The position numbers and the translations under genes were made by a program. A DNA stretch of 64,000 nt from Candidatus Roseilinea sp. (GTDB lineage Bacteria > Chloroflexota > Anaerolineae > J036 > Brachytrichaceae), in contig AP024676.1 of assembly GCA_025998955.1 (NCBI GenBank), forward strand, positions 2,914,001 to 2,978,000, in the 5' to 3' direction. This document shows, piece after piece, positions 9,269-17,800 of the stretch (within the stretch, counting starts at the first letter, position 1; each line of letters starts with the position of its first letter). The notes below the pieces were generated by a model, which saw only the letters and a program-made list of their open reading frames with translations, was not told the DNA's origin and did not search any database.

Positions 9269-9329
9269 GCATTTCAAAATGGGGAAGTGCGGACTGGCCC
9301 GCAGCGGTATTCGCTTCAGTGGCGCCGGA
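9269..9329. repeat. Truncated copy of the MITE-like dispersed repeat
   Basis: About 60 bases match the left part of the full repeats at 21244-21417 and 58135-58311 (GCATTTCAAAATGGGG and onward). Homology stops at the GCGCCGG of the repeat and runs into an RHS remnant. The outermost GGT of the terminal repeat is not conserved. Confidence 0.8.
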
Positions 9330-9362
9330 CAGTCCGCTATCGCCATCTCTTGGACATGGCGT

Positions 9363-9640
9363 ATGCCCACTCGGATCGGTGTATCTCAGCGGGTTGTTGA
9401 GGACTTAGGCGTAGCGGTCGAGCGCCTGCGACCGCAGGGAGTCCCCGTGGGACGGGTCGTCCGGCCGCGGCACGCTGCTGTCCGGCGAGAGGAAGCGGGC
9501 CAACAGCGGCGAGTAGTAGCGCGCGTTGTAATCATAGAGGCCGACACTGCCTTCCAAACGCTGGCCGGCGGCCACGTCCCGCGTGAGCGCAGCGAACGGC
9601 AGGATGAACCGCCGGTCGGTGGTCAGTGTGTCGGCGCTCC
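9363..9640 (-). pseudogene. RHS core remnant, fourth copy
   Basis: Read on the minus strand this encodes the end of an RHS-associated core (GQRLEGSVGLYDYNARYYSP, then LARFLSPDSSVPRPDDP and NNPLRYTDPSGH), closely matching the other copies in this island. In the segment that reads NRYAYVRNN in other copies, the tyrosine codon is replaced by TAA, giving DRYA-stop-VLNN. No toxin tip follows; the frame runs into the truncated repeat at 9269-9329. It looks like a decayed cassette. Confidence 0.85.
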
Positions 9641-9686
9641 GAGTGCTCTAGCTTGTTCGCAAGAGGCCGCGTCACACAAGAAATAC

Positions 9687-10040
9687 TTATCCTGCAAAGT
9701 ACTGCCCGAATCGTCGTATAAGCTCTTCCTGCTCTTTGTTAGGTTGCCATTTGCCTTCTCTGATTAGTCTGTCTACGTCGTAGGCGGCACCTCGATAAGC
9801 TTTCGCTCGGATTACTTCATGGATGGCTTGTAAGGCCGCTACCTCTCCTGTGAGCGTTAGCATGTCCTCCAACGTTAACCTTTCATCGAGTGCGATTAGC
9901 TCAGATATGAGTCGCTTGGCTTCCTCATATCGGTCTTCGGATGCTAGCCTCTCAAGGCGTTCTACCAGAGTGGACAATCGAGGGTCTGGCCGCTGCTTGA
10001 ATTGACGCTTCATCCATTCCACATATTCTTTGTCGTCCAT
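9687..10040 (-). CDS. Putative immunity protein of the adjacent RHS tip
   Basis: A 117-residue all-helical, charged protein with no signal peptide. I recognise no family. It begins 16 bases after the stop of the RHS tip at 10057, the usual place for the immunity gene of a polymorphic toxin. Its base composition is clearly more AT-rich than the flanking genes, which fits cassette transfer. The immunity role is inferred from position only. Confidence 0.55.
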   Translation of the reverse strand: MDDKEYVEWMKRQFKQRPDPRLSTLVERLERLASEDRYEEAKRLISELIALDERLTLEDMLTLTGEVAALQAIHEVIRAKAYRGAAYDVDRLIREGKWQPNKEQEELIRRFGQYFAG

Positions 10041-10056
10041 GGATCCTCACTCCTCT

Positions 10057-10920
10057 CTATGGACCTAACAAACTCACCGTGTCCACATACACATCCGTGT
10101 TTCTAATGATGTATTGAGGATATCCACCCGGACCATATTCCGGATAGCTAACCGTGATCGGCTCCGGAGCCGCTCCCTTGCCGCCAAGCGACCTTGGCAC
10201 CTCGAGCTTGCCGGCAACTTGTAGCGTGTCGAACTGCAAGCGCACAGCGGCATCGTTCCAGCTTGGATTGATCTGCAAACCTGCACGCGCTGCGGAAGCC
10301 GTCTCAAACTTTGCCGGCGTGACATACCAGCCGTCTTCACGCGCCGGTAGAACTTTTGTCTCAATGATCTCCTGAGTCCGTGGTAATGCTGAATGAGCAT
10401 AGCGATACATGGTCGAATGCACGGCTTGACCGTCGGGCTTGACGTAGAAATCTGGCCGTCGCGAAGCCGATGCTGAGCTTTGTCCTGCAGAAGGCAGCTG
10501 CGGCGCATTGGCCGATTTGGGCGCGGGCAATTGTCGCGATGGTGGAGTGTATCTCGGCGCGCCGTGATTGACATATTCCCCGGAAGCGGGGTTAAAGACG
10601 ATGTTGCCCCCGCCTTCAACGTAGGGTTTGCAGTTGATTCGAAGGCAGCGCGGATCACCTTGTTGCTGAGGCTTATGCCCACTCGGATCGGTGTATCTCA
10701 GCGGGTTGTTGCGGACGTAGGCGTAGCGGTTGAGCGCCTGCGACCGCAGGGAGTCCCCGTGGGACGGGTCGTCCGGCCGCGGCACGCTGCTGTCCGGCGA
10801 GAGGAAGCGGCCGAACAACGGCGAGTAATAGCGCGCGTTGCCGGTGCGCAGCGAACGGCGGGATGATCCAAAGCGCCGGTTGGTGAGCTAGGTGCCGCTG
10901 ACCTGGCGCGGCGAGGAGTA
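10057..10920 (-). pseudogene. Orphan RHS core plus C-terminal toxin tip (cassette 3)
   Basis: The part from 10818 to 10057 can be read as 253 residues: core end FGRFLSPDSSVPRPDD and 'NNPLRYTDPSGH', then a variable tip of about 200 residues. Further upstream the core is in frame (SGT-stop-LTNRRF), but the tryptophan codon found in intact copies is TAG at 10888-10890, so a full-length product is impossible. The tip has YVKPDGQAVHSTMYRYAHS, 'FDTLQVAGKLEVP' and 'SYPEYGPGGYPQYI', a pattern that recalls toxin tips of RHS and other polymorphic-toxin proteins; an ADP-ribosyltransferase-like fold is possible but not shown. The putative immunity gene follows after 16 bases. It is best seen as a silent cassette that could recombine onto the intact RHS gene. 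Confidence 0.65.
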
Positions 10921-10936
10921 TCAGGATACAGTCTTC

Positions 10937-11383
10937 TCACTTCGATGCATCTGGCGTTGATTTCACTCTCTCGTCAAATTCCACAGCGCCGCGATACACC
11001 CAACCCTGTACGGTTGAAGACTCAATAAAAAGATACCAGTTGCGACTCCAGGGAGACCAAACCGCCTTCTTAACAGTGATTACTTCACATCCCTTAATAA
11101 CACCTTTCGCTTCTCCAGTATAGCCTTGATATGCACTGTTCTTGTCACCCGGCTCAACAGCTGGTAGCTCCCAGACATTGACCAGCACCTCTGTCGGGTC
11201 TTCCCCAAAACATTTAACTCTTGCAGTTTGTGGCAGTTTGGTCAATTCTGCTGGCAGTGGCGGCTCAGGCATCGGCATTATCGCTGGCCGACGCAGGAAT
11301 TCAGAAAGCAACGCTACACCTATCAGGCACCCAGCTAGCAGCCCGATGCATATCATCAGCCATATTCGGAGAGTCGCTTTCAT
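10937..11383 (-). CDS. Membrane-anchored SH3b-like protein, putative immunity protein
   Basis: The ATG at 11383 overlaps the stop of the preceding RHS tip in an ATGA, which fixes the start and implies translational coupling; an in-frame upstream start would add 18 residues. The 148-residue product has an N-terminal hydrophobic segment ('LRIWLMICIGLLAGCLIGVALL'-like) that could be a membrane anchor or, through LLAGC, a lipobox. The rest is beta-rich, with a 'VNVWELPAV...GCEVITVKKAVWSP...QGWVYRGAVEF' pattern like bacterial SH3 (SH3b) domains. Tight coupling to a toxin tip suggests immunity outside or at the membrane. The family is not identified. Confidence 0.55.
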   Translation of the reverse strand: MKATLRIWLMICIGLLAGCLIGVALLSEFLRRPAIMPMPEPPLPAELTKLPQTARVKCFGEDPTEVLVNVWELPAVEPGDKNSAYQGYTGEAKGVIKGCEVITVKKAVWSPWSRNWYLFIESSTVQGWVYRGAVEFDERVKSTPDASK

Positions 11384-12420
11384 GGAATGTGATGAAAGAT
11401 ACTGAGACTTCTTGAGCCCGGTGAGTTCAGTCCCCAAACTGCAGGGCGAGCGTCAAAACTCTGACGGATCAAGTCGCCCACTTCCGACAAGTTTACGATG
11501 CCTGCACCGAGCATCCGCCCATGATTCACACCCACGTCACCTACAATAATATCCGGTGTGTTATCGAAGTCACGCAATCTATTCACTGCGTAGCCCACCC
11601 AGGTTTCGTAAAAGAAGCCCATGTAAAAGAAACCTGCCCAGTGATGTGCTTGATTTCTTTCTCCTGCATCTATCAAATCTGCTTGCCAATTAGCATTGGA
11701 CTCATGCAATGGCGGATTGACAGCCCAGACCGCGCCAGGGTTCGCCATTGCTGCTGCACCGGCAAATTGGTTGGTGTAAGGAATCCCACCCCATACCAAT
11801 CCCACCGCCATCACGAACTGGCTCTCCTCACCCGGTCGGTACCATGCAGACAGTCGATCAATGTGTGTCGCAAAACTATCTATTCCTGTCTGAGATTCGG
11901 AATCCCACCGCAAAGCACCGGTCCAGTATGCATCCCTGTTGGCACCGTACCTGGCCCAATCTGCATTTGTCCAAGAACCATTTACACCGCTCCCCCGATG
12001 AATCACAGAAAATAGACGATCTCGTCGATCTTGATCATTTGGATCACGTTTATGTGCCCTTCGGAAATCAGCTTCCCATGCTGCGTCTAGTGGATCATGC
12101 CCACTCGGATCGGTGTATCTCAGCGGGTTGTTGCGGACGTAGGCGTAGCGATTGAGGGCCTGCGGGTTGCCCGGCTCGGGGACGATGCTATCCGCGCTCA
12201 CGAAGCGCCCGATGAGCGGGGAATACATCCGCGCGTTGTAGTCATACAGCCCAACACTCCCCTCCAGCCGCTGCCCCGTGAATCGCCGATCCGTCAACCA
12301 CGTGCCGCTAACGTGGCGCGCCGAACCATACGGCGTATAGCGGCTTTGCGCCACCACCCCACCGCTCGCGTTCGTCACCAGCGAGGCACTGCCCAGGTGA
12401 TCCCCATGCAGTCAATACAC
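11380..12420 (-). pseudogene. Orphan RHS core plus C-terminal tip (cassette 2)
   Basis: An open stretch of 332 codons gives an RHS core nearly identical to that of the intact RHS protein (GGVVAQSRYTPYGSARHVSG, DYNARMYSPLIGRFVSAD, YTDPSGH), followed by a 215-residue tip. In the conserved 'WLHGDHLGSASLVTN' block just upstream, the tryptophan codon is TGA (12412-12414) and the rest of the core is lost, so the cassette has no secretion or YD-shell region. The tip contains 'NQAHHWAGFFYMGFFYETWVGYAVNRLRD' followed by 'DIIVGDVGVNHG' and 'LIRQSF'; the His-His and the late Arg/Asp could be catalytic, but I recognise no family with confidence. The gene is coupled through ATGA to the SH3b-like protein. 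Confidence 0.7.
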
Positions 12421-12486
12421 CGCACTCCCCTCGCGCATCGCTCCAAGCGTAGTCGAGAGGAAATTGCTAGAGCACAACCGCCACTC

Positions 12487-13265
12487 CTACCTCTGCTCTG
12501 CAGATACGCGTCGGCTACAACGCAAGTCGGCGACAAAGATAGTTCCAGTCCAAATTGAGGTTTCTCTTAGCGGTTCAAAAAGTAAAAACCGAGTATCACG
12601 AGCGATGGCTACCCCGCGTATGCCCGTGTAGGGGCTACCCTGCCCAATCGCATACACAGAGGACAAGTCACGATCCACCTCAGCGAACACCACGCGTTCC
12701 CCTGTCACCAAGTTGTGCCTCCACACCCGCATTGCCTCCGGGTCTGGATCCAGAATCACATCATCAGTCAACCAGGCATCAGGCATAGAGTTCTCCGTAA
12801 GCGTCACAATTGCACCACTGCCTAACTCTTGAATGCGCATGGGAAACTGCCGGATTCCCTTGTCTTTTGTCTCTGCGCTGTAAGCCAAGCGCTTACCATG
12901 GGGCGATAAGCTAATCGGGCCAACACCACCCCTCTTCACGCTGTCGATAGTCACCGCAGCAGTGAACGGCTCTGTCCAACCAACCATGTCTATCTGTAAC
13001 CAGCCGCGCTTGATTCCGCGCGTCGCAGCTAGAATAGATTCCGTCTCCAACACATCGAACTCCACACAGTGTGGACAGTCGCGAATCTCCTTCGCTTGCA
13101 TCGTCTCTAGGTTTATCCACCACAGCTTGCGTTCTTCTGGCTTCTTGTCGTGGTCGTAAAGGGAGAGATGGTATAGCCCGCGATCATCCGTGCCCCACTT
13201 CACCGCATTGAAAGCGAAGGGAGCAGCTGGCGTACGCCACTCGCCCGTCAACAAGTTGTAGATAC
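12487..13265 (-). pseudogene. N-terminally truncated beta-propeller protein
   Basis: About 259 codons remain of a TolB/WD40-like propeller, with blade-like motifs 'KLWWINLETMQAKEIRDCPHCVEFDVLETESILAATRG', 'SLSPHGKRLAYSAE' and 'VWRHNLVTGERVVFAEVDRD'. The frame is open (SIYNLLTGEW) right up to the IS element target site at 13266-13268, so the N-terminal half has been lost. Across the element the frame continues into the IS481-type fragment, showing that the truncation came before the IS5-type insertion. Original function unknown. Confidence 0.7.
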
Positions 13266-13268
13266 TAA

Positions 13269-14179
13269 GAGCCTATCTCTAAACCTCGCATTTGCGCCAA
13301 CAGATGATGGCGCAGGCGAAAAACAGCAGGGACAGATAATTGCTCGCCTTCTTCTCCCAGCGAATCAGCAACCGACGAAAGCGATTGAGCCATGAATGAG
13401 TCACTTCGACCACCCAGCGGCGCGACTTGCGTCGGCCCGGCTTGCGCTGGCGTTTTTTTGGGCGTTCTCCTTGTCCGGCACATGGATTTCGTAGCCATGT
13501 GCCTGCGCCACCTGACGGCAGGGTTCGCCGCTGTAAGCTTTGTCCAGACACAGATTCTGCGGGACGGTTTGCGGGTCAGGTCGCTCCACCGGCATGGCAT
13601 CCAGCGTGGACTCCAGCAACGCGCTATCCGGCGTGTTCGCCCCGCTGACCACGATCGACAACGGCACCCCCTGCTCATCCACCAACAGACTGCGCTTGAC
13701 GCCCCTTTTGGCGCGATCCGTAGGGTTTTTGCCTGTCTTTTCGCCCCCCAGCGGGGCCTTGGTCATCGCCCCGTCGCCCGCTTGCCACTTCCAGGCGATC
13801 CCTTTGACCTCGTCATACTCCGCCAAACCCGCCTGCCACATGCGCTTGAAGACGCCCGCCTGCACCCAGCGCTGAAAGTAGCGATGGACTGTCTTTCCCG
13901 ATCCATACTCTTTCGGCATGGCGTTCCACGGAATGCCGGTTCGCAGCGCATACAAGATGCCGGTCATGGTCTTGCGCCGGTCTGCTGCCGGCCGCCCACC
14001 GATGTGTTTGCGCTGCCGTCCGCGTCCGCGATAGCGCGACTTCGGTTGGGGCAACAACGGTTCAATGCGCGCCCACAGACTATCAGACAGCTCCCAACTT
14101 GCAACGTCGGCGTATCGCGTCCCACTGGTATTATCCATATCCCTATTATGGCTCGTTCCGTAAGTTTAGAGATAGGTTC
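13269..14179 (-). mobile_element. IS5-family insertion sequence, 911 bp
   Basis: Terminal inverted repeats GAGCCTATCTCTAAAC (left) and GAACCTATCTCTAAAC when read inward (right) match at 15 of 16 positions. A 3-bp direct repeat TAA flanks the element (13266-13268 and 14180-14182), as expected for IS5-family groups with TNA targets. It encodes one transposase expressed through a frameshift and looks complete. Confidence 0.9.
13279..14138 (-). CDS. IS5-family transposase, made by -1 frameshift
   Basis: The first frame (14138 down to about 13453) encodes the helix-turn-helix start ('LSDSLWARIEPLLPQP'), then 'RTGIPWNAMPKEYGSGKTVHRYFQRW' and the DDE region, with 'LLVDEQGVPLSIVVSGAN' (first Asp) and 'LCLDKAYSGE' (second Asp). 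The second frame supplies 'RKPGRRKSRRWVVEVTHSWLNRFRRLLIRWEK', holding the catalytic Glu. The frames join at a run of seven A on the coding strand (13453-13459) that reads A AAA AAC in the zero frame, a classical -1 slippery heptamer. Programmed frameshifting is established for several IS5 subgroups, so the element is probably active and not broken. Confidence 0.88.
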
Positions 14180-14546
14180 TAAGCCGTTTGGCCTTGCACT
14201 CTAGATCATTGCGCAGCCAGATCGACCGCACCCCGCCTGCTGAGACAAGGATGCCTTGTTGTTTCAGTTCATTCGACACGCGTAACTGGCCCCAAGCCGG
14301 CTGCTCGAACGCCAGCTTGAGCACGGCTTCTTCGATGTGCGGCTCGACACGATTCTTCAACAGCGGCTTCTGCCGGCTGACTTCAGCCAGGGCGGCCTCG
14401 CCGCCTGTTTCATACAGTTCCTTGAAGCGGTAGAAACTGTCGCGTGAGTAGCCGATCGTCTTGCATGCCTTGCTAACGTTACCCAGTTCCTGAGCCAGTT
14501 TCAACAGCCCGACCTTGCCTTTGATGATCTTTTGTTGATTCGTCAT
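14180..14546 (-). pseudogene. IS481-family transposase, N-terminal fragment
   Basis: This encodes 122 residues of the N-terminal helix-turn-helix region typical of IS481 transposases: '[20 protein letters not shown]', '[22 protein letters not shown]', '[18 protein letters not shown]' and '[19 protein letters not shown]'. The catalytic DDE domain that should follow is missing. The break coincides with the IS5-type insertion point, and the beta-propeller fragment lies on the other side. A possible IS481 end lies just upstream of the start (14547-14610). Confidence 0.85.
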
Positions 14547-14628
14547 GACTCACACTCCTGCGTTTGCTCATTTTCGCCTGAGTGTCAGTTTAAGTCGTGA
14601 CTAGTTCAGCTAATCAACCGGGCCTCAC

Positions 14629-14883
14629 CTATTCGTATTCCTTCGCCGCTAAAAGGATCTCTCCGACGGTTCTCCAAGTTGGGGGATCCGGAATAGAAAT
14701 ACCCAGGTTCAAATTGAGCCCATCCATATCTCGAAGCCATGCGCTCATAGCTTCAAGGTAGGAACCAATGTCTCTGTTTGTCCACGCTTCCGGGTTATCT
14801 TCAAAGTCGCGCCTCAATAGATCTACAAAGTCAGCAAGGTCACTTCTGGAGTGTAGGTTCTCAAGAATTACATCTAGATCCAT
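14629..14883 (-). CDS. DUF7660-like immunity protein of the intact RHS toxin
   Basis: An 84-residue acidic protein starting three bases after the RHS stop codon. Its layout resembles the DUF7660 family: 'FVDLLRRDFEDNPEAWTNRDIGSYLEAMSAWLRDM' followed by 'PPTWRTVGEILLAAKEYE', that is, a W-x-N, an LEA-x-x-AW and a terminal L-x-AA-x-x-YE. Such proteins commonly follow polymorphic toxins and are taken to be immunity proteins. The position, immediately after a ParB-like toxin tip, supports that role. Family match is by recall. Its lower GC content than the RHS shell fits a mobile tip-immunity module. Confidence 0.65.
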   Translation of the reverse strand: MDLDVILENLHSRSDLADFVDLLRRDFEDNPEAWTNRDIGSYLEAMSAWLRDMDGLNLNLGISIPDPPTWRTVGEILLAAKEYE

Positions 14884-14886
14884 AGC

Positions 14887-17800
14887 TTACCTTCTGGTGC
14901 GAACTCTAACAGACTCGCCGTCATTTTTAGTCGTGAACTTTCTCCGAATCTCTCTGTTTACCTCGTCTTGAGTCGCCCGTACGGTGCGGATCGACACTCC
15001 TGCCTGCTGGAACGCATACAAGCGACGATTGTCAAGAGTATAGGTCTTCCCATCACGTTCGAAGATTCGAATGGGTGGCACATCATAGGCAGATACTCGG
15101 CCACTTTTTAGATCGTTAATCAGTTCCTCTACTGACCTCCCATCCGAGAACTTACTCGATATGCTGTCTTGAGTGAATCGAATGTTCGACGGGTCAACTA
15201 AATCTTCATCATTGGATAGTAGCGGGCCAGTGAGCCTAAGTGTCTGACCGCCTGAATCGAGCGGCGTGGTCAACTGGATCGCCCCGCTCTCGCCGGCCAG
15301 CGGATACGCCTCGCTCGCACCCATGCCTTGCACCGGCCCCAGCGGGTAGCCCAGCGCCGGCGCGGGATCAATCTGCGGCCCGGCCCCCGCCGTGGTGTTG
15401 ATCGAGGCCGGCCCTCGCGTCAGGTCGGTGACCAGCGTCTCAATCGCGCGTCCGGCATCGGCCTTGATCTGATCCGGCATCAGCTGGTAGGACACCACGC
15501 CCGCCATCCCCAACCCACCGGCGATCATCATGCCCAAGCCGATGCAGCCCAACGTGTCCAGACCCAGCGCAAATCCAAAGCAATGCCCTGTCGGGTCGGT
15601 GTATTTCAGCGGGTTGTTGCGGGTATAGCTGTAGCGATTGAGGGTTTGCGGGTCGCTCGGCGCCTGCACGATCGTATCGGCGCTGATGAAGCGCCCAATC
15701 AGCGGGGAATACATCCGCGCGTTGTAGTCGTACAGCCCAACACTCCCCTCTAGCCGCTGCCCCGTGAACCGCCGATCCGTCGGCCACGTCCCGCTGACCT
15801 GCCGCGCCGAACCATACGGCGTATAGCGGCTCTGCGACACCACCCCACCGCTCGCATTCGTCACCAGCGAGGCACTGCCCAAGTGATCCCCATGCAGCCA
15901 GAACACGCCGCCGCCGTTGCGCATCGCCACCCTCCATGCGGAGGGCAAGCCCCGCTGCCCGTTGAAATAGTAGTAATTCGTCCAGCCCGTGCTGCTGTTC
16001 CACTCCGCATGCGGGCCGACGTAGATCGTGGTCTGGCCGTTGTGCGTCTTGCGCACCAGCGCGCCGTCAGCGTCGTAGAAGTAGCGAACGTCCTGCCCGT
16101 TGCCATACACCCGCGTCACCTGGTTGTCCGCGTTCCACTCCTGCGTATACCACGCCCCGTTGTCCCACCGGCTCACCATGTTCCCGTTGGCATCGTAGCT
16201 GGCGATCACCCCCCAATCGCAATGCGTCAGCGCGTGCGGCTTGCCGGGGTGTTGATAGGACAACGCCCCGCCGCACACCCCGGTCTTGAACGTCATCCGC
16301 CCGATCGCGTCGTAGCTGTAGCTCTCGCTGTAGCCCGGCCAGCCCACCTGCGGCACCACGCCCGTCAGCCGATCCAGGTCGTCGTAGCTGTAGGCCAGCC
16401 GCTCGCCGGTCGTCCGGTCGCCGCTGAAGCGCATGTTGCCGACGGCGTCGTAGGCATACACCAGCTTCAACAGCGCGCCGGCGGCGCTGCTTTCGTCGTC
16501 GCAGTTGCCGCTGCTGGTGGCCACGCACAGCCGGCGCAGCCGCCCGTAGCTGGTGTTGCCGGCGTTCGGGTATTCCAGGTTACTGCCGTAGTGATAGCGC
16601 TGCGTGCGCGCGCCGTTGCCGTGATCCATCCGGGTCAGCAACCCCAGCGCGTTGTAGGTGGCGTTCGACACATAGACGCTCGCGCCGCTCAGGCTGCGCG
16701 GCCGCATGGCGTCGTCGTAGCCGGTCGTCACCACCTCGCCGTTCGGGTAGATCATGCTCGTCATCCGGTCGGCGCTGTCGTAGGCGAACTGGACGTCGAA
16801 CGTCCCAGGGACACCGTCCACCGAGCGGGTCTCTTTCTTCACCCGCCCGCGGGCGTCATATTCCCAGCGCGTCCAGGTGTTGGTGCCCGTCGCACCGTTG
16901 AGCACCTGCGCGATGGTGCGCCGCCCGACCGGATGCGCGCCGCTCGTCCACCATGTGGCATCGTAGGCGTAGCCGGCGATGTCCACGCCGTTGACCGCCT
17001 TCTTGGTCAAACGATTGAGGGCGTCATACGTGAACGTCAGCGTCTGGCCTTTGGCATCGGTTTGCTGAATGAGGTTGCCGTTGGCGTCGTAGGCGTAGCT
17101 CCAACTACCCATGTTCGGGTCGCTCATGCTGATCTTGCGCCCCAGCGCATCGTAGCCGATGGTGGTGACGTAGCCCAGCGCGTCGGTCACCCGGGTCAGT
17201 TGCCCCAACCAGTCATACGCGTAGTGCGTCTGGGCGTAGAGCGCGTGCGTCCCCGCGTCGAAGTTGCCGGTGTATTCCTCCACCCGCACCAGGCGTCCCA
17301 GCCCGTCGCTGACCCACACCTTGGTGCGCCCCAGCGCGTCCACCCCCCGCCGGCGCGCCTCGACGCCGCCAGATTGCCCATACAGCGTGCGCGTCGCTGC
17401 GCCGTCCGGCCCGACCACCCGCGTCACTCGCCCCAGCAGGTCATATTCGGTCAGGGTGTGTGGCCGCCCATCCCAACCGCCCGGCCGGCTGAACCCCCAA
17501 CTGAAGCCTTCCAGGGCCGGCACGAAGCGGCGCACCTCGCGGCCCAGCGCGTCGTAGGTGACGTTCACCACCTGCTGCTGCGCCCCATTGATCGTCTCGC
17601 TGCGCGTCTGCACCGGCCGCCCCAACCCGTCGTAGAACGTAAACGTCGGGTGCACGCAGCCGCCGCAGCCGGCGGCCTCGCGCTGCCAGGTCTCCACCTT
17701 GAACGGCGGGCCGATCGCCGCCTGGTTGGCGTCGCTGTAGGCGTAGCTCAAGGTCGGGAAGCTGTCGCTGTCGCCGGGCCGCACCACCGCGGTCACCCGC

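Noticed and set aside
9218-9370. N-terminal extension of the metallo-beta-lactamase-fold protein
   Set aside because: The 51 extra residues are translated from the dispersed repeat and are not conserved in the fold.
12412-12414. TGA in the RHS core considered as recoding (selenocysteine or Trp)
   Set aside because: TGA is the normal stop codon for many genes here, and sister copies have TAG or TAA at other core sites, so these are nonsense mutations.
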